Source: Larix kaempferi
Taxonomy: Eukaryota; Streptophyta; Pinopsida; Pinales; Pinaceae
Reading direction: 5' to 3'
DNA length: 64,000 nt
NCBI GenBank assembly: GCA_027924585.1
Contig: BSBM01000036.1
Location: 6,813,001-6,877,000, forward strand
The notes beneath the pieces are model-generated. The model was not told the origin of the DNA. It searched no databases and saw only the letters and a list, made by a program, of their open reading frames with translations. Positions 46,011 through 56,040 of this stretch are shown here, piece by piece. Each line of letters opens with the position of its first letter. Within the stretch, counting starts at the first letter, position 1. The position numbers and the translations under genes are program-made.

Positions 46011-46425
46011 CTGCAAAAAGGGACATTTAAACACTGTTAGATCCTACTCCAACCACAACAAGTTCATTATTTGGGTGTATTTTGATGTTTGGGAAATGCA
46101 TCTCTGTCATTGCATCGTACTTTTGTATACAGTGTGATGTCGTCTCACTTCACTCATTTGGGACTTGCGCCGAGTCGGTCTCGTCGTAGTTCCCGAAAGG
46201 GCCAACTGCGACGAGCCGAGGGCGCAATAGCCCTACATGAATTCATCAAAAAACCCAAAAATTGAACCTAAAAACAAAATCTATTCCACTAGAAAGTTGC
46301 TGGATGAAGTTTATCCTTACCTGTTCCTGACGGTGGGTGAAATGGTAGATCGTAGCTCCCGGAATCGGTAAAGGAAGTTTTGGCTCCAAATTGGTACTTC
46401 TCCTCCCAAATTGGCAAATGAAACA
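46011..46425 (-). promoter_or_regulatory. Antisense gene 5'-UTR exon and first intron
   Basis: A predicted 5' exon of about 105 bases (about 46425-46321) ends GGAACAG/GTAAGG, a strong donor; the intron 46320-46011 (310 bp) ends TTTTTGCAG. The exon has no ATG on the minus strand, so the ATG at 45993 is the first in the spliced message. The intron contains the hairpin at 46165-46227. Confidence 0.65.
46165..46227. other. Long GC-rich hairpin with GAAA loop
   Basis: The arms TTGCGCC...TTCCC (46165-46194) and GGGCC...GGCGCAA (46199-46227) pair over about 26 bp around the loop GAAA (46195-46198). There is one 2-nt bulge, one 1-nt bulge and a 3x1 internal loop. It is much more GC-rich than its surroundings and lies in the first intron of the antisense gene. 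Confidence 0.75.
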
Positions 46426-46451
46426 ATGAAAACTATTTTTGGCCCATTTTT

Positions 46452-46465
46452 CTATTTATAAATAG
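46452..46465 (-). promoter_or_regulatory. TATA box of the antisense gene
   Basis: CTATTTATAAATAG is a perfect 14-bp palindrome, so TATAAATAG reads on both strands. On the minus strand it would start transcription near 46425. Confidence 0.6.
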
Positions 46466-48374
46466 AATGGAATATTATTTTTTGAATATTTTGATGCTCT
46501 TGGGCTATTTATCATAGTTTTAACCATTTTTGTCGTATTTGGGGCTATTTGACATACTTTCTAGTGTGCAACAGTTGTAACTAGTCTTTTGTGTCATTTC
46601 TCGTATCACAATGGTCATCACAGGTATGAACACTCCCTTGAATGTTTTGTCATTTTTTTTGCAACGGCTAGTTTGTAATTATTGTGTGATGATGAGTTTA
46701 CTCTTTGTTTGTTCTCGTACTCATGAAACTATGAGAACAAGTACCGAGTTATGATTTATCACTTTTTCAGGCTCGTTAAAATCTCACGGAAAAGGACACC
46801 CCCCGGAGTCTACTGTTAAGCTCTTTTTAGGCTCTCGAAAAATGAAAATATTTCCAAGCGAACTTGTCGCATTCACGCTTGTTAAAGTATTTGAATGGTT
46901 GTCTTCCTGGTGATAGTTTACGCATTTTTCAGACTAGGAGGCACTAATTACGAAAAAGGTATACTCCAGTCAATCATGACTGGAAGAGTCCTCTCCCGCG
47001 TTGTTTTACCCTTTTCCGGGCGATGAGGCTAACTTTACAAAAAATGACGATTGGAGTCTTCTTTAGTTCTTTTCAGATTCTCTAAACATGAAATGACGAC
47101 CGAGTTTACCTTCTATGGACTCATTAAATTCTCACATTGAGGGGCCCATCATGGGACGAACCCCTCCTATCCCAGGTTCAGAAAACATTTGGGCTTGGAC
47201 TCATCTATGAGATGAGCTATACCGAACATCTGGTTACCCTCATCAAGCTCGTAAAAAACACATGAGGCACTCATCATTCATGATAGGTAAAAAGGAAAGA
47301 ATTTGTGTTACATATCTGGTTAGTGGCAGTATGTAGTCATTCTTGAACATGGCACTCATCTACATTTGCATACAACACTTGGATCATCCGTTTGTCCTCG
47401 AGTTCCACTTATTTCCTGAGTCTTGTTACTCCTTTGAGTCATTCAAATAAAATCTTCCATCATCAGTCATTTTTAAGAATTTATGTCACACTCATCGTGT
47501 CAATACTACCAAGTCATGCTATGCCCTTGTTCAAGAATATGTCTATCATTTATCATCTGTATTCAGTACACCTGTCATCACGTCGGTCCACTATGAGTCA
47601 GTCTTACATGTTATTGTACCATCCGATCTAATCTATACATTTTTGTCGTGTTTCATGTCGATTGATGGGGGATTCATCATGGCCCTCCTTCGACGGATTC
47701 ATCCTTGTCAACTTCAACTCATCATCCGAGGATTGAATCTAGAAACCAATCAAGTACCTTGGCCCTACATGCCTCAATGGCAGGGTACCTCGCTTTCAAC
47801 ATGAGTTTACATAATTGACTCTTGATTGAAATATTTCATCTCACGTTCGACTTCAACTCATTTATTCACGCTTGATGATATGTACTGTGATACCTTGGGA
47901 ATCATTGACATCAATGGTGATCTCCCTCGCACTTGTTAACGGTTTACATCAATGGTCGGTAATCAAGTGGTTTCTACCATGTTCGACATCAAGACATTTG
48001 TAATCACATGGATAGATTCGTATCATTGCGGGTTCAGCTTGAAGACCCTGGGGACTCATGTTTAACCCCGGTTGCGATGGAGTTTGTATTGAGTTATATC
48101 ACACAGATCCCCATTTGTATTGGTTGTGACTGTGTTATCATCTCATCATGAATCTATGCTTGTGTCTAGTAGCCATGATTGTGTTCAGTCGGTCATTACT
48201 ACCATGGATCTACACTGTACTAGTCGACAGCCATGTTGTACTTTATATGAGATTGTCAGTTTAGATTCAGTTGTACTGCAGCAGTGTACTTCGTCCAACA
48301 AGTCTATTTCCATTACTTCTATCAAAGCACTTCACCTGTCTATCTTCAACAGCTTCATGCTTTGGGGGGCATTG
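46466..48374 (+). other. E1 3' untranslated region
   Basis: No gene supported. Positions 46740-47120 carry TTTTTC-GG...ACGAAAAAGG motifs like those in the E2 3' region. Positions 47130-48350 are ordinary AT-rich sequence with short frames only. The PPT GGGGGG at 48364-48369 stands just before the LTR. Confidence 0.55.
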
Positions 48375-49264
48375 TGTTACACCCAAAATCTACCCACCAT
48401 AAGATTCAGTGTATACACCTCTGGAGATATATTGGATAAGTAATCACCCAGGGAGGATTTGTACCCAATTGTGCTAGGTTTTGAGAGGTTGTCGTAGGCT
48501 GCACATGAGAAACATGCGACGTCGCACCTTGCCCCATTACAGGGTGCGACGAAGTCAGTTAGATGTAAAAAATAGCTTCTTCAAAGTTCTTCTCGAAGCT
48601 TGCTGACTTGGGACCCTATCCCTGACCTCTTGGAGGAGATGGAACTCGGTTCCTAATACTTTGGAGAGATCCCTTAAGCCTCTCCTATCATATCTCAACC
48701 TATCCTATCCACTTAGTCCTATTTAAATGAAGCTCACTCCCATCCCAAAGGGAGGAAGTCTATGGTATCTACATGCTAGTGAAATAACCCTTGGAACATC
48801 TCCACTCACCTATTAGAGAACTCATACTTCCTTGGAAGGATATGGCAATTGGTTTTGTTGGAGAAGGGCTGCAAGGTTAAGCCTTGGTTGTAGTTCTATA
48901 TCTCTATTATGTACTTCCCTCTTTTTACAGTAATACAAATGCTTTCCACCAATATTTTTCATGCGTGAAATGGTATTGAGTAGTTTACTTGCTTAACTCT
49001 TTACTTAGATCTCTTATTGTATAGATTCCCTTTACTTGTTTCTCTTGTTTCTTATCTTGATAGGTCTTGCAACTTGGATCTAACGACCATGAGACATGGA
49101 GCAGCATTCAGGAGAAAGGATTACGAAGTGAAAGGTAAGACATATAATACTCGATCCTTAAGTAGATCTAGGAAATGCATTAGTAGTCTGTTCTATTTGT
49201 TCTAGACTCACTTTGAGCTAGGGAGATCCTGCTCGTGTCCGCTTCAATGGATTGTCTGATAACA
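48375..49264 (+). repeat. E1 3' LTR
   Basis: It begins TGTTACACCC, ends GATAACA, 890 bp, paired with 20626-21514. It is followed by TCACT, a one-mismatch copy of the duplication ACACT. Confidence 0.9.
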
Positions 49265-49269
49265 TCACT

Positions 49270-49942
49270 GCGTGGCACCATTGTGATCTTTCTAGTTGGG
49301 CATGACCATCAACCACAAGTATCACCTTGATTACGCCTTACCGAAACCATCCTAATCGAACCCAATTCATACACCATAGCGTTGTGTGGAATTTCAAGTG
49401 CTCGTTTCACCGTAGACGATGCAACCAACTACATTGCCACCCAACCTTAGACAACACTGTCTGTCGTATTTCCACCCCTAATCAAACACTTGAACGAATG
49501 AATTCCCAATGCATGGCGATGCGCTCACCATGGTGCCCGAATTTCCTGTCCCGGATCCACCTGTCCACATACCAATGCTGCAACCTTTAACGCTACTGTC
49601 CTATCATGGTAGCCACACCGCACTTCACATTTCCAACCGTGTCATCCTCCATCGAGCCTGCTACTCAACTCCTTGTTGTTTTGTCTCGTCTTACTCGACT
49701 CAACTTCATCCTTGGTCCTCCTAGCGATCCAACATGCTATTACACCATCCTATTCGTCTCAAGGCCAACAACCAAGAGACGACCACCAAGGCTACCAAAA
49801 TGTCTTGGACTCGCCATGCACCCTTAAGTAATGCATCCCAACACTCCCTCCATTATGGTCTCATCGTGCATCCTTAAGTAATCCATCCTAACGAGCCCTC
49901 CGTCACACCACTGCTAATGGCGTTCAGCGCAGGGTCATTACA
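49270..49942 (-). repeat. E0 5' LTR, main piece
   Basis: On the minus strand it begins TGTAATGACCC at 49942 and runs to the E1 insertion at 49270, continuing at 20620-20576 next to the E0 PBS. Total LTR length is about 720 bp. Short frames in it are not genes. Beyond its outer edge lie TCCAT (49943-49947) and AT-rich DNA. Confidence 0.65.
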
Positions 49943-50014
49943 TCCATAGCTACAATTTACTTAGTATTTCTACCAAACATTGAATAGATTTCCACGCTTG
50001 TCTATTGTATTGAT

Positions 50015-50767
50015 TGTTCGGATATCCACATCATCTATTTCGGGATACATCATCTATTTCAGATCTTGCATGATCTATTTCAGGATATGCAGAATCTAGG
50101 GTTTTGCATGCACAGGCATGCATCCCAGTCACCAGTTTGATGCCTCCAGCACCTTATCCACCTTCTTCTAGCACCCGGGAGCCACTTACCACAGAGTTTT
50201 AGCCCTCCTAAGCTGAAAGGAGCCCACTTCTCACCTACTGCCAGAGAAGGGCGCACTTGTTCACCTACCACTGCAGTTCCACTTCAGTTACATTCAGTTA
50301 GCTCCGATTCTCCCTGATTTGAGGCTAGTTTCACTCCCGACTGACTGTATCACTTCCGTTTGACCTCCAGTTTGATTAGGTGACTTGTTCTGACTTCAGT
50401 TAGCCTCCCATGCGCCCCCACTGAGCCTCCAGATCCTATATCAATGCTACACACTTCAGTTACATTTATTACACTCAGTTAGACTCAGATTGACACCTGG
50501 ATGACTGGTTGTTGTGATTGATGAGCACCACCGATGATTGATGAGGACTCCTAGCTGGAGTCAAGCTACTCCATTCAATGATTCGAATGGCCTACTTAGT
50601 CAATTCGAATTGCTCAGTCATTGTGACAGTTTGTATTGTAATTCATTCACCCTTTCTGGGATAGAGAGCACTGCTGCATGTTTTGCACAGTTTTGCACCA
50701 TATTTTCTATGTTCATCTGTTGTGATTGATTTACTTGTTCATTAGATCTGCTGTGACTAATTTTACA
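50015..50767 (+). repeat. TR-GAG-like element 5' LTR
   Basis: It begins TGTTCGGATATCC and ends TTTTACA. No clear TATA box was picked out. Confidence 0.93.
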
Positions 50768-50779
50768 TGGTATCAAAGC
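50768..50779 (+). promoter_or_regulatory. TR-GAG-like element primer binding site
   Basis: TGGTATCAAAGC directly follows the LTR. It differs from the common TGGTATCAGAGC by one base, though it is recently active. Confidence 0.8.
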
Positions 50780-50978
50780 CATGGTAGGGACAAGATCTCT
50801 TTTCTATAGGTGTTCTACATGAAGAGAGAGCAATCTTTGCTCACCAATATATTTCAGCAACGGCATGCAAAATCTCATGTGCATTCGCTCATGTGCATGC
50901 AAGGATGAAAACATAGTGTTTGTTTGTGTGTGATTTGCAGGTTTCTTACTTCCTCCATGTGCATTCGCTAATGCAAAG

Positions 50979-52013
50979 ATGGAGACTTCTTCTTCACAAA
51001 ATATTCTTACTCCATTCAACTATGATGAATGGAAACCAAAGATGATTGCATTCTTGAAGAGACAATGTCTTTTTGATATGTGCATTGGTAATACAAGAGT
51101 TTTTGATTCCGATGAAGAGGAGAATGATTGGCTCAATGATTGTGACAGAGCTTTTGGAGCAATGTGTCTTGCTATGTCTCCTTGTATGCGCTACCTCAGT
51201 AATACTGCTGAAAATCCAAGTGATCTATGGGTCCAACTTGACAGAGAATTTGGAAAGCAGGAAGAAGAGGATCATGCTAGCCTTTTGGGGAACAAGCTCA
51301 GTGAGATCTCCTTATGTGTTCTTTCTGATCATGTGTTGGCCTCAACAATTGTTCAAGATGAAGAAGAAACTGTAGATTCAACACTCATTCTCTCAAAGTC
51401 TTCTATTTCGAATTCTGAGCAAGATAAACAAGCTCATACTCTAGATTCCGAAGAGGTTCTTGAATCCTCTCTTTCACATGAGTTTGTCGGCATGCGGAAT
51501 AATGATCTACTTGATGTTTTGGAGGTAAAATCTGATTTTGGAGGTGAAGCATTCGCCCTCCTTGATTGCATGCCTTCTATAAACTTATGTTCTATCATTT
51601 GCAAAGTTTCTCAGAGTTTTAATGAAGATGAAGAGCACTACCATTCGCTTGAGTTCAATTCTCATGCAATTTTTGCTGATTTTGGTTTTGATCTCACCCT
51701 TGTTGGTTCAAAGGAGATCTCAAGAAACCATTCATCTATGTTTGGAGCTGATTTAACTTCTATTGATAAGAAGTTCAAGTTTCAATATCTATTTGATCCG
51801 ATTGGAGCTATTCCTACCTCACTTGGTTCGAATCACAGGTTCCAGGATCATCCTCATATTTTCAGATTTGTTCTCACCTTTTTCGGTATGAAGAGCAAGT
51901 TCTTAAAGTCTCCACATTCGCTTGCATCCACTGATGGAGAATTCAAGCACATGTTTTTGGAGCATGATCCATTTACTCCCAAGAGTAAGATACCTCCAGA
52001 CATATCTACTTGA
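50979..52013 (+). CDS. Intact Gag-like protein, 344 aa
   Basis: The ORF runs from ATG 50979 to TGA 52011 with no break. Residues 1-110 look like a copia Gag N-terminus (LTPFNYDEWKPKMIAFLKRQ, an acidic loop DSDEEENDW, AFGAMCLAMSPCMRYL, NPSDLWVQLDREFG). Residues 115-344 are acidic and serine-rich with no knuckle and no known domain; VLASTIVQDEEE and FGFDLTLVGSKE are typical stretches. It would help build particles with the proteins of a helper element. Several ATGs lie upstream in the leader, including one 8 bases before in another frame, so the start is a best guess. It is the only long, unbroken retroelement ORF in the window apart from single domains. Confidence 0.85.
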   Translation: METSSSQNILTPFNYDEWKPKMIAFLKRQCLFDMCIGNTRVFDSDEEENDWLNDCDRAFGAMCLAMSPCMRYLSNTAENPSDLWVQLDREFGKQEEEDHASLLGNKLSEISLCVLSDHVLASTIVQDEEETVDSTLILSKSSISNSEQDKQAHTLDSEEVLESSLSHEFVGMRNNDLLDVLEVKSDFGGEAFALLDCMPSINLCSIICKVSQSFNEDEEHYHSLEFNSHAIFADFGFDLTLVGSKEISRNHSSMFGADLTSIDKKFKFQYLFDPIGAIPTSLGSNHRFQDHPHIFRFVLTFFGMKSKFLKSPHSLASTDGEFKHMFLEHDPFTPKSKIPPDIST

Positions 52014-52211
52014 TTTTGGAGCAATTAATCTTTTGGTGTACTACAGTCTATTTTGAGGGGGGGTATTTTTCCCATGAGGTTTTCCCCATTTCCTCGGTTT
52101 ATTGACTGTTATTAGTTTTTTGGATTATTGTATTGGGGTGACCTTTGGTCTTAGTTACCAGGGACCCACATTATTTTTAGTTGGCACATCATAGTCTAGC
52201 TTGAGGGGGGG
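52014..52211 (+). promoter_or_regulatory. 3' UTR with two polypurine tracts
   Basis: The true PPT, TTGAGGGGGGG, ends at 52211 next to the LTR. A near copy, TTTTGAGGGGGGG, lies about 150 bp upstream near 52052-52064. Confidence 0.75.
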
Positions 52212-52965
52212 TGTTCGGATATCCACATCATCTATTTCGGGATACATCATCTATTTCAGGATCTTGCATGATCTATTTCAGGATATGCAGAATCTAGGGT
52301 TTTGCATGCACAGGCATGCATCCCAGTCACCAGTTTGATGCCTCCAGCACCTTATCCACCTTCTTCTAGCACCCGGGAGCCACTTACCACAGAGTTTTAG
52401 CCCTCCTAAGCTGAAAGGATCCCACTTCTCACCTACTGCAAGAGAAGGGTGCACTTGTTCACCTACCACTGCAGTTCCACTTCAGTTACATTCAGTTAGC
52501 TCCGATTCTCCCTGATTTGAGGCTAGTTTCACTCCCGACTGACTGTATCACTTCCGTTTGACCTCCAGTTTGATTAGGTGACTTGTTCTGACTTCAGTTA
52601 GCCTCCCATGCGCCCCCACTGAGCCTCCAGATCCTATATCAATGCTACACACTTCAGTTACATTTATTACACTCAGTTAGACTCAGATTGACACCTGGAT
52701 GACTGGTTGTTGTGATTGATGAGCACCACCGATGATTGATGAGGACTCCTAGCTGGAGTCAAGCTACTCCATTCAGTGATTCGAATGGCCTACTTAGTCA
52801 ATTCGAATTGCTCAGTCATTGTGACAGTTTGTATTGTAATTCATTCACCCTTTCTGGGATAGAGAGCACTGCTGCATGTTTTGCACAGTTTTGCACCATA
52901 TTTTCTATGTTCATCTGTTGTGATTGATTTACTTGTTCATTAGATCTGCTGTGACTAATTTTACA
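52212..52965 (+). repeat. TR-GAG-like element 3' LTR
   Basis: 754 bp, nearly identical to 50015-50767 (one G inserted in TTTCAGGATC, changes near 52419, 52440, 52450 and 52777). Confidence 0.93.
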
Positions 52966-52970
52966 TTGAT

Positions 52971-53276
52971 AAAAAGGGTACATTCTTTTATTGATAATAG
53001 ATGTTATTGTCTTGTAGGAATTAATAGGTTGAACCATATGGCATTTGCGGTTACAAGCAATTACAGAATTTTATTGTGTTCTTTGCTAATTCTATACACG
53101 AATAATTAAGAACAACATGCCATGGATATATCTATTATTATTATATGCTATGATGTTGTTTCCTTGCACATAATATTTAAATAAGAATTTTATTTTTGTT
53201 TCTTTCTTATTTATTTTAGGCCTTTTCAAAATATTAGAATTGAGGATATTTTTTTTTATTATTTCTATAAAACAAT
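52971..53276. other. AT-rich spacer
   Basis: About 300 bp between two elements. No ORF, RNA gene or repeat is supported. It probably represents old intergenic sequence. Confidence 0.4.
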
Positions 53277-53549
53277 TGTTAGGAACCTGTGTCAACCCTT
53301 CTCTTTACTTTGTTAGTATATTATATTATCCCATAGTATTATATGTTCCATGATATTGATCCATAGTATTGGACGCATAGACTTAGTATATAAGTACGTG
53401 TTGAGGCCAATGAAGGAATCCACGAGTTATTTGTATTGAGATTTCTCAAAGGTGTTTTCCCCCTTGAAGTGGCCCGCGATCAATAAATCCATTCTTTATT
53501 CTGTTATATCATGCATTCTCATCATTTAATTGTTGGAGGTTGGCTCACA
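53277..53549 (+). repeat. G2 5' LTR
   Basis: It begins TGTTAGGAACC and ends GGCTCACA. It has one copy of a unit of about 64 bp (TAGTATTATATGTTCCATG...) that is present twice in the 3' LTR. The PBS TGGTATTAGAGC at 53552-53563 has one change. Confidence 0.88.
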
Positions 53550-53563
53550 TCTGGTATTAGAGC

Positions 53564-54471
53564 ACTTTCTCGGGCTCGTTGGATGGAATTTCTGCAACAA
53601 CAACAAAAACATTGCATTTGTATTATTCCTTCCAATTGCAGGTTCGGATCCAGGAATAATCCCTATCCACTTAACTGTGGGAAGTACCTGGGCATAGCCC
53701 TAAAACGCATTGTGAGGAGTACCACAGGAACCCCGAAGTAGCTGGCCCATTGAGAGGACCTTCCAGCGAAAAGGGAAATGACCCCTACCTCATTGACTAG
53801 TTCCCACCCATGAGTTAAACTAAGATTTTTTGTTTGTGGAAAATAATTTATCAATTTACCTGAGCCGCTGAGTGAGGGGTACTGCCCCAATACACAAGTC
53901 ATTAGACAACATTGGTAGCCGAGTGAATCCCGTGAAACTTTAGGATTCCAAGTATAATTGGGTTCCATATCTATTGACAACTGATAAATACCATCTTGCA
54001 TATGTCCAAAGCCATTGTAGATCAATTATGAGCCGTTGCAAATCAATTTCGAAAAAAAAGAAAAAGTACAAAAGTACAAAATTCTATTTTTTCGCCATAT
54101 CTTCTTTGCTTTAACTCCGTTTCCCTTGAAAATTCACTGACACCCCTGTAATCCCATTTTGTATATTTCCCTCTTGAGGAACCTATCCCAAATTCCACTT
54201 CCCAAAGCCAGAAATCCCACATCTGTCTATTTTTAGGGTTTTCCATAACTTCTTCTATTTTCACCCAATCACCTTCAAATTTTGCCACAATGTTCATTTC
54301 CTATTTCTGCTTCTTTGTCCCTCTTTGAAAATTTTTCCCATTCTTTCACCCTCTTTTGAAATCCCCATTTTCTGCTTCCCTTTCCATTAGAAATCCAAAT
54401 TTTACTTTACTAAAGAAGTTTTTATTTTTGTTTTTCTACCCATCCCCCCCAAAAAAAAACAAATCCTGGTT
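53564..54471 (+). other. G2 untranslated leader
   Basis: Closely matches the G1 leader (AATAATCCC, CTTAACTGTGGGAAGTAC, CATTGTGAGGAGTACC and on). Non-coding. Confidence 0.6.
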
Positions 54472-55236
54472 ATGGTTGTCACTTGTGCAAGAGCAAAAAA
54501 AAAACATGGAGGAAGAACTTGGAGACCTCATAACCAAACTCCAATATCTATATGAAAAAATTCCCTGCCTCCATCTTCAGCCTTCGGCCATGAACAATAG
54601 ACGACAACCAGAGTCTTTTGCAGACATTGGGTTCTCTTCTTCCAATACTTTTTGTGGGCCGAAGCTTGATTTTCCTCGCTTCAATGGTGATGATATGAAT
54701 GGATGGATATACTCGTAAAACCAATATTTCAGTCTACATAATACTTTTGATTTCAACAAAGTTCCAATTACATCCTTTCATTTGGAACATGAAGCCCTTC
54801 AATCATTCCATTGGTATATCAAGGCTCATAAAGAGCCAAAATGGACAGATTTTTTCCAACTCCTTTTGCAATGATTTGGTCCTAGTTCTTTTGATGACTT
54901 CATAGGAGCACTCACTAAACTTTGCCAAATTGACACTGTGAGAGAGTATCAGACATAATTTTAGAAACTAGCCAATCACACAGAAGGATTTTTTATGAAT
55001 TCTACAGGAGTTGTTTTTTTAGTGGTTTGAAAGATGCAATCCGATCTGAGGTTAAAATTTTATGTCCCAGCACAATGATGGAAGTCCTAGCGATGGCTAA
55101 GCTAGAGGAGGACAAGATCACAGCCCAACAATGCTCCAAATCCACTTTGGTTCCATTCATAATTATGGTTTCCCAAAGACCTCCCATCACGCCATCTCCT
55201 AGAGCAACTCCTATCAAGCATTTGTCTGAAGCATAG
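54472..55236 (+). pseudogene. G2 Gag
   Basis: It starts at ATG 54472. An enlarged A run (near 54497) shifts the frame after 10 codons, and the Gag domain follows in another frame (KLDFPRFNGDDMNGW). Several stops and a further frameshift near 55000 follow. It ends LSEA then TAG (55234-55236) directly before ATG, exactly as in G1 (2495-2500). Confidence 0.82.
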
Positions 55237-56040
55237 ATGCGAGCATGCCGAGAAAAAGGGATTTGTTATAATTGTGATGAGAAATTCACTTGGGGACATA
55301 GATGTGTTGAGAAAAAACTCTATCTCTTGGATGTCTTGGATGTGGATTATCCGCCTGCAACTAAAATTTGTGAAGAAGCTCAGGATACAGAAGATGATCA
55401 GGTCGGCATTCAACAGCCGCGTTTTGACCCTCCTTTTCAGGACGACCATCCATAGATATCTCTCCATGATTTAGCCGAAGTCACCACCCCAAAAACAATG
55501 TGGGTCAAGGGTTACTTCAAGAAGCTCCCTCTTACAATACTCATTGATTCCAGTAGCACTCATAACTTCATTGATCCTCTGAGCACCGAATAGGCTGATT
55601 GTTTTGTCCATTCTTACTCCATCTTTGAAGTCATAATTTCCAATGGGGGCACCTTACCTTGTAAGGGGAAGTGTCGCAATGTGCATATCTCTATTGGAGA
55701 TTATAACCTGTGCTTTGACATGTTTGCCTTGCCCTTAGGCGGAGGTGATGTGATTTTGGGTGCCCAATGGTTACACACACTTGGACCCATCTTATGGGAT
55801 TTTGCTGAACTTTGGATGTAGTTTTCAGTCAATGGGAAAAAACACACATTGAAGGGATTACAACAAGGGTCTCTCAGCATCATCAGTTCACATCGCATAA
55901 AAAATATCCTTAAGAATAATTCCATGGTGTCATTTCTCAGCTCCATTCCATTCATATGCAAACTTCAGCGGTCTCCACTAATCCTTTTGATCTACAACAA
56001 ATTTTGGATGGATATGCATTTGTCTTTGTTGAACCAGTGG
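55237..56040 (+). pseudogene. G2 nucleocapsid knuckle and protease
   Basis: The CCHC-type knuckle CYNCDEKFTWGHRC follows the TAG. The protease has LIDSSSTHNFID: the catalytic DSG has become DSS. Stops include TAG 55453-55455 and others near 55590 and 55818. Where G1 has TGA 3263, G2 has GGA. Confidence 0.82.

Larger units (their letters stand above)
20626..49264 (+). mobile_element. E1: large Tat-like Ty3/gypsy element with antisense gene
   Basis: LTRs of 889 and 890 bp enclose gag, protease, RT, RNase H, integrase, a second RNase H and an antisense gene. Without the solo LTR and E2 it is about 15.4 kb, in the size range of Ogre/Tat-type plant elements. The flanks ACACT (20621-20625) and TCACT (49265-49269) match in 4 of 5 bases. 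The LTRs differ by about 5% by rough eye count, so E1 is older than E2, as the nesting requires. The lineage call rests on the extra RNase H, the antisense gene and the long untranslated ends. Confidence 0.88.
50015..52965 (+). mobile_element. TR-GAG-like element: LTRs plus one Gag ORF
   Basis: A 2951-bp element with LTRs 50015-50767 (753 bp) and 52212-52965 (754 bp), and duplication TTGAT (50010-50014, 52966-52970). The LTRs differ by about four substitutions and one gap, so it is very young. The 1444-bp interior holds a PBS, a 344-codon intact ORF and a PPT; there is no protease, RT or integrase. It must move with enzymes of another element, and fits the TR-GAG class described in plants. 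Confidence 0.93.

Noticed and set aside
49327-49827. Overlapping short frames right of E1
   Set aside because: They lie in the E0 LTR, differ in frame, and have no domain.
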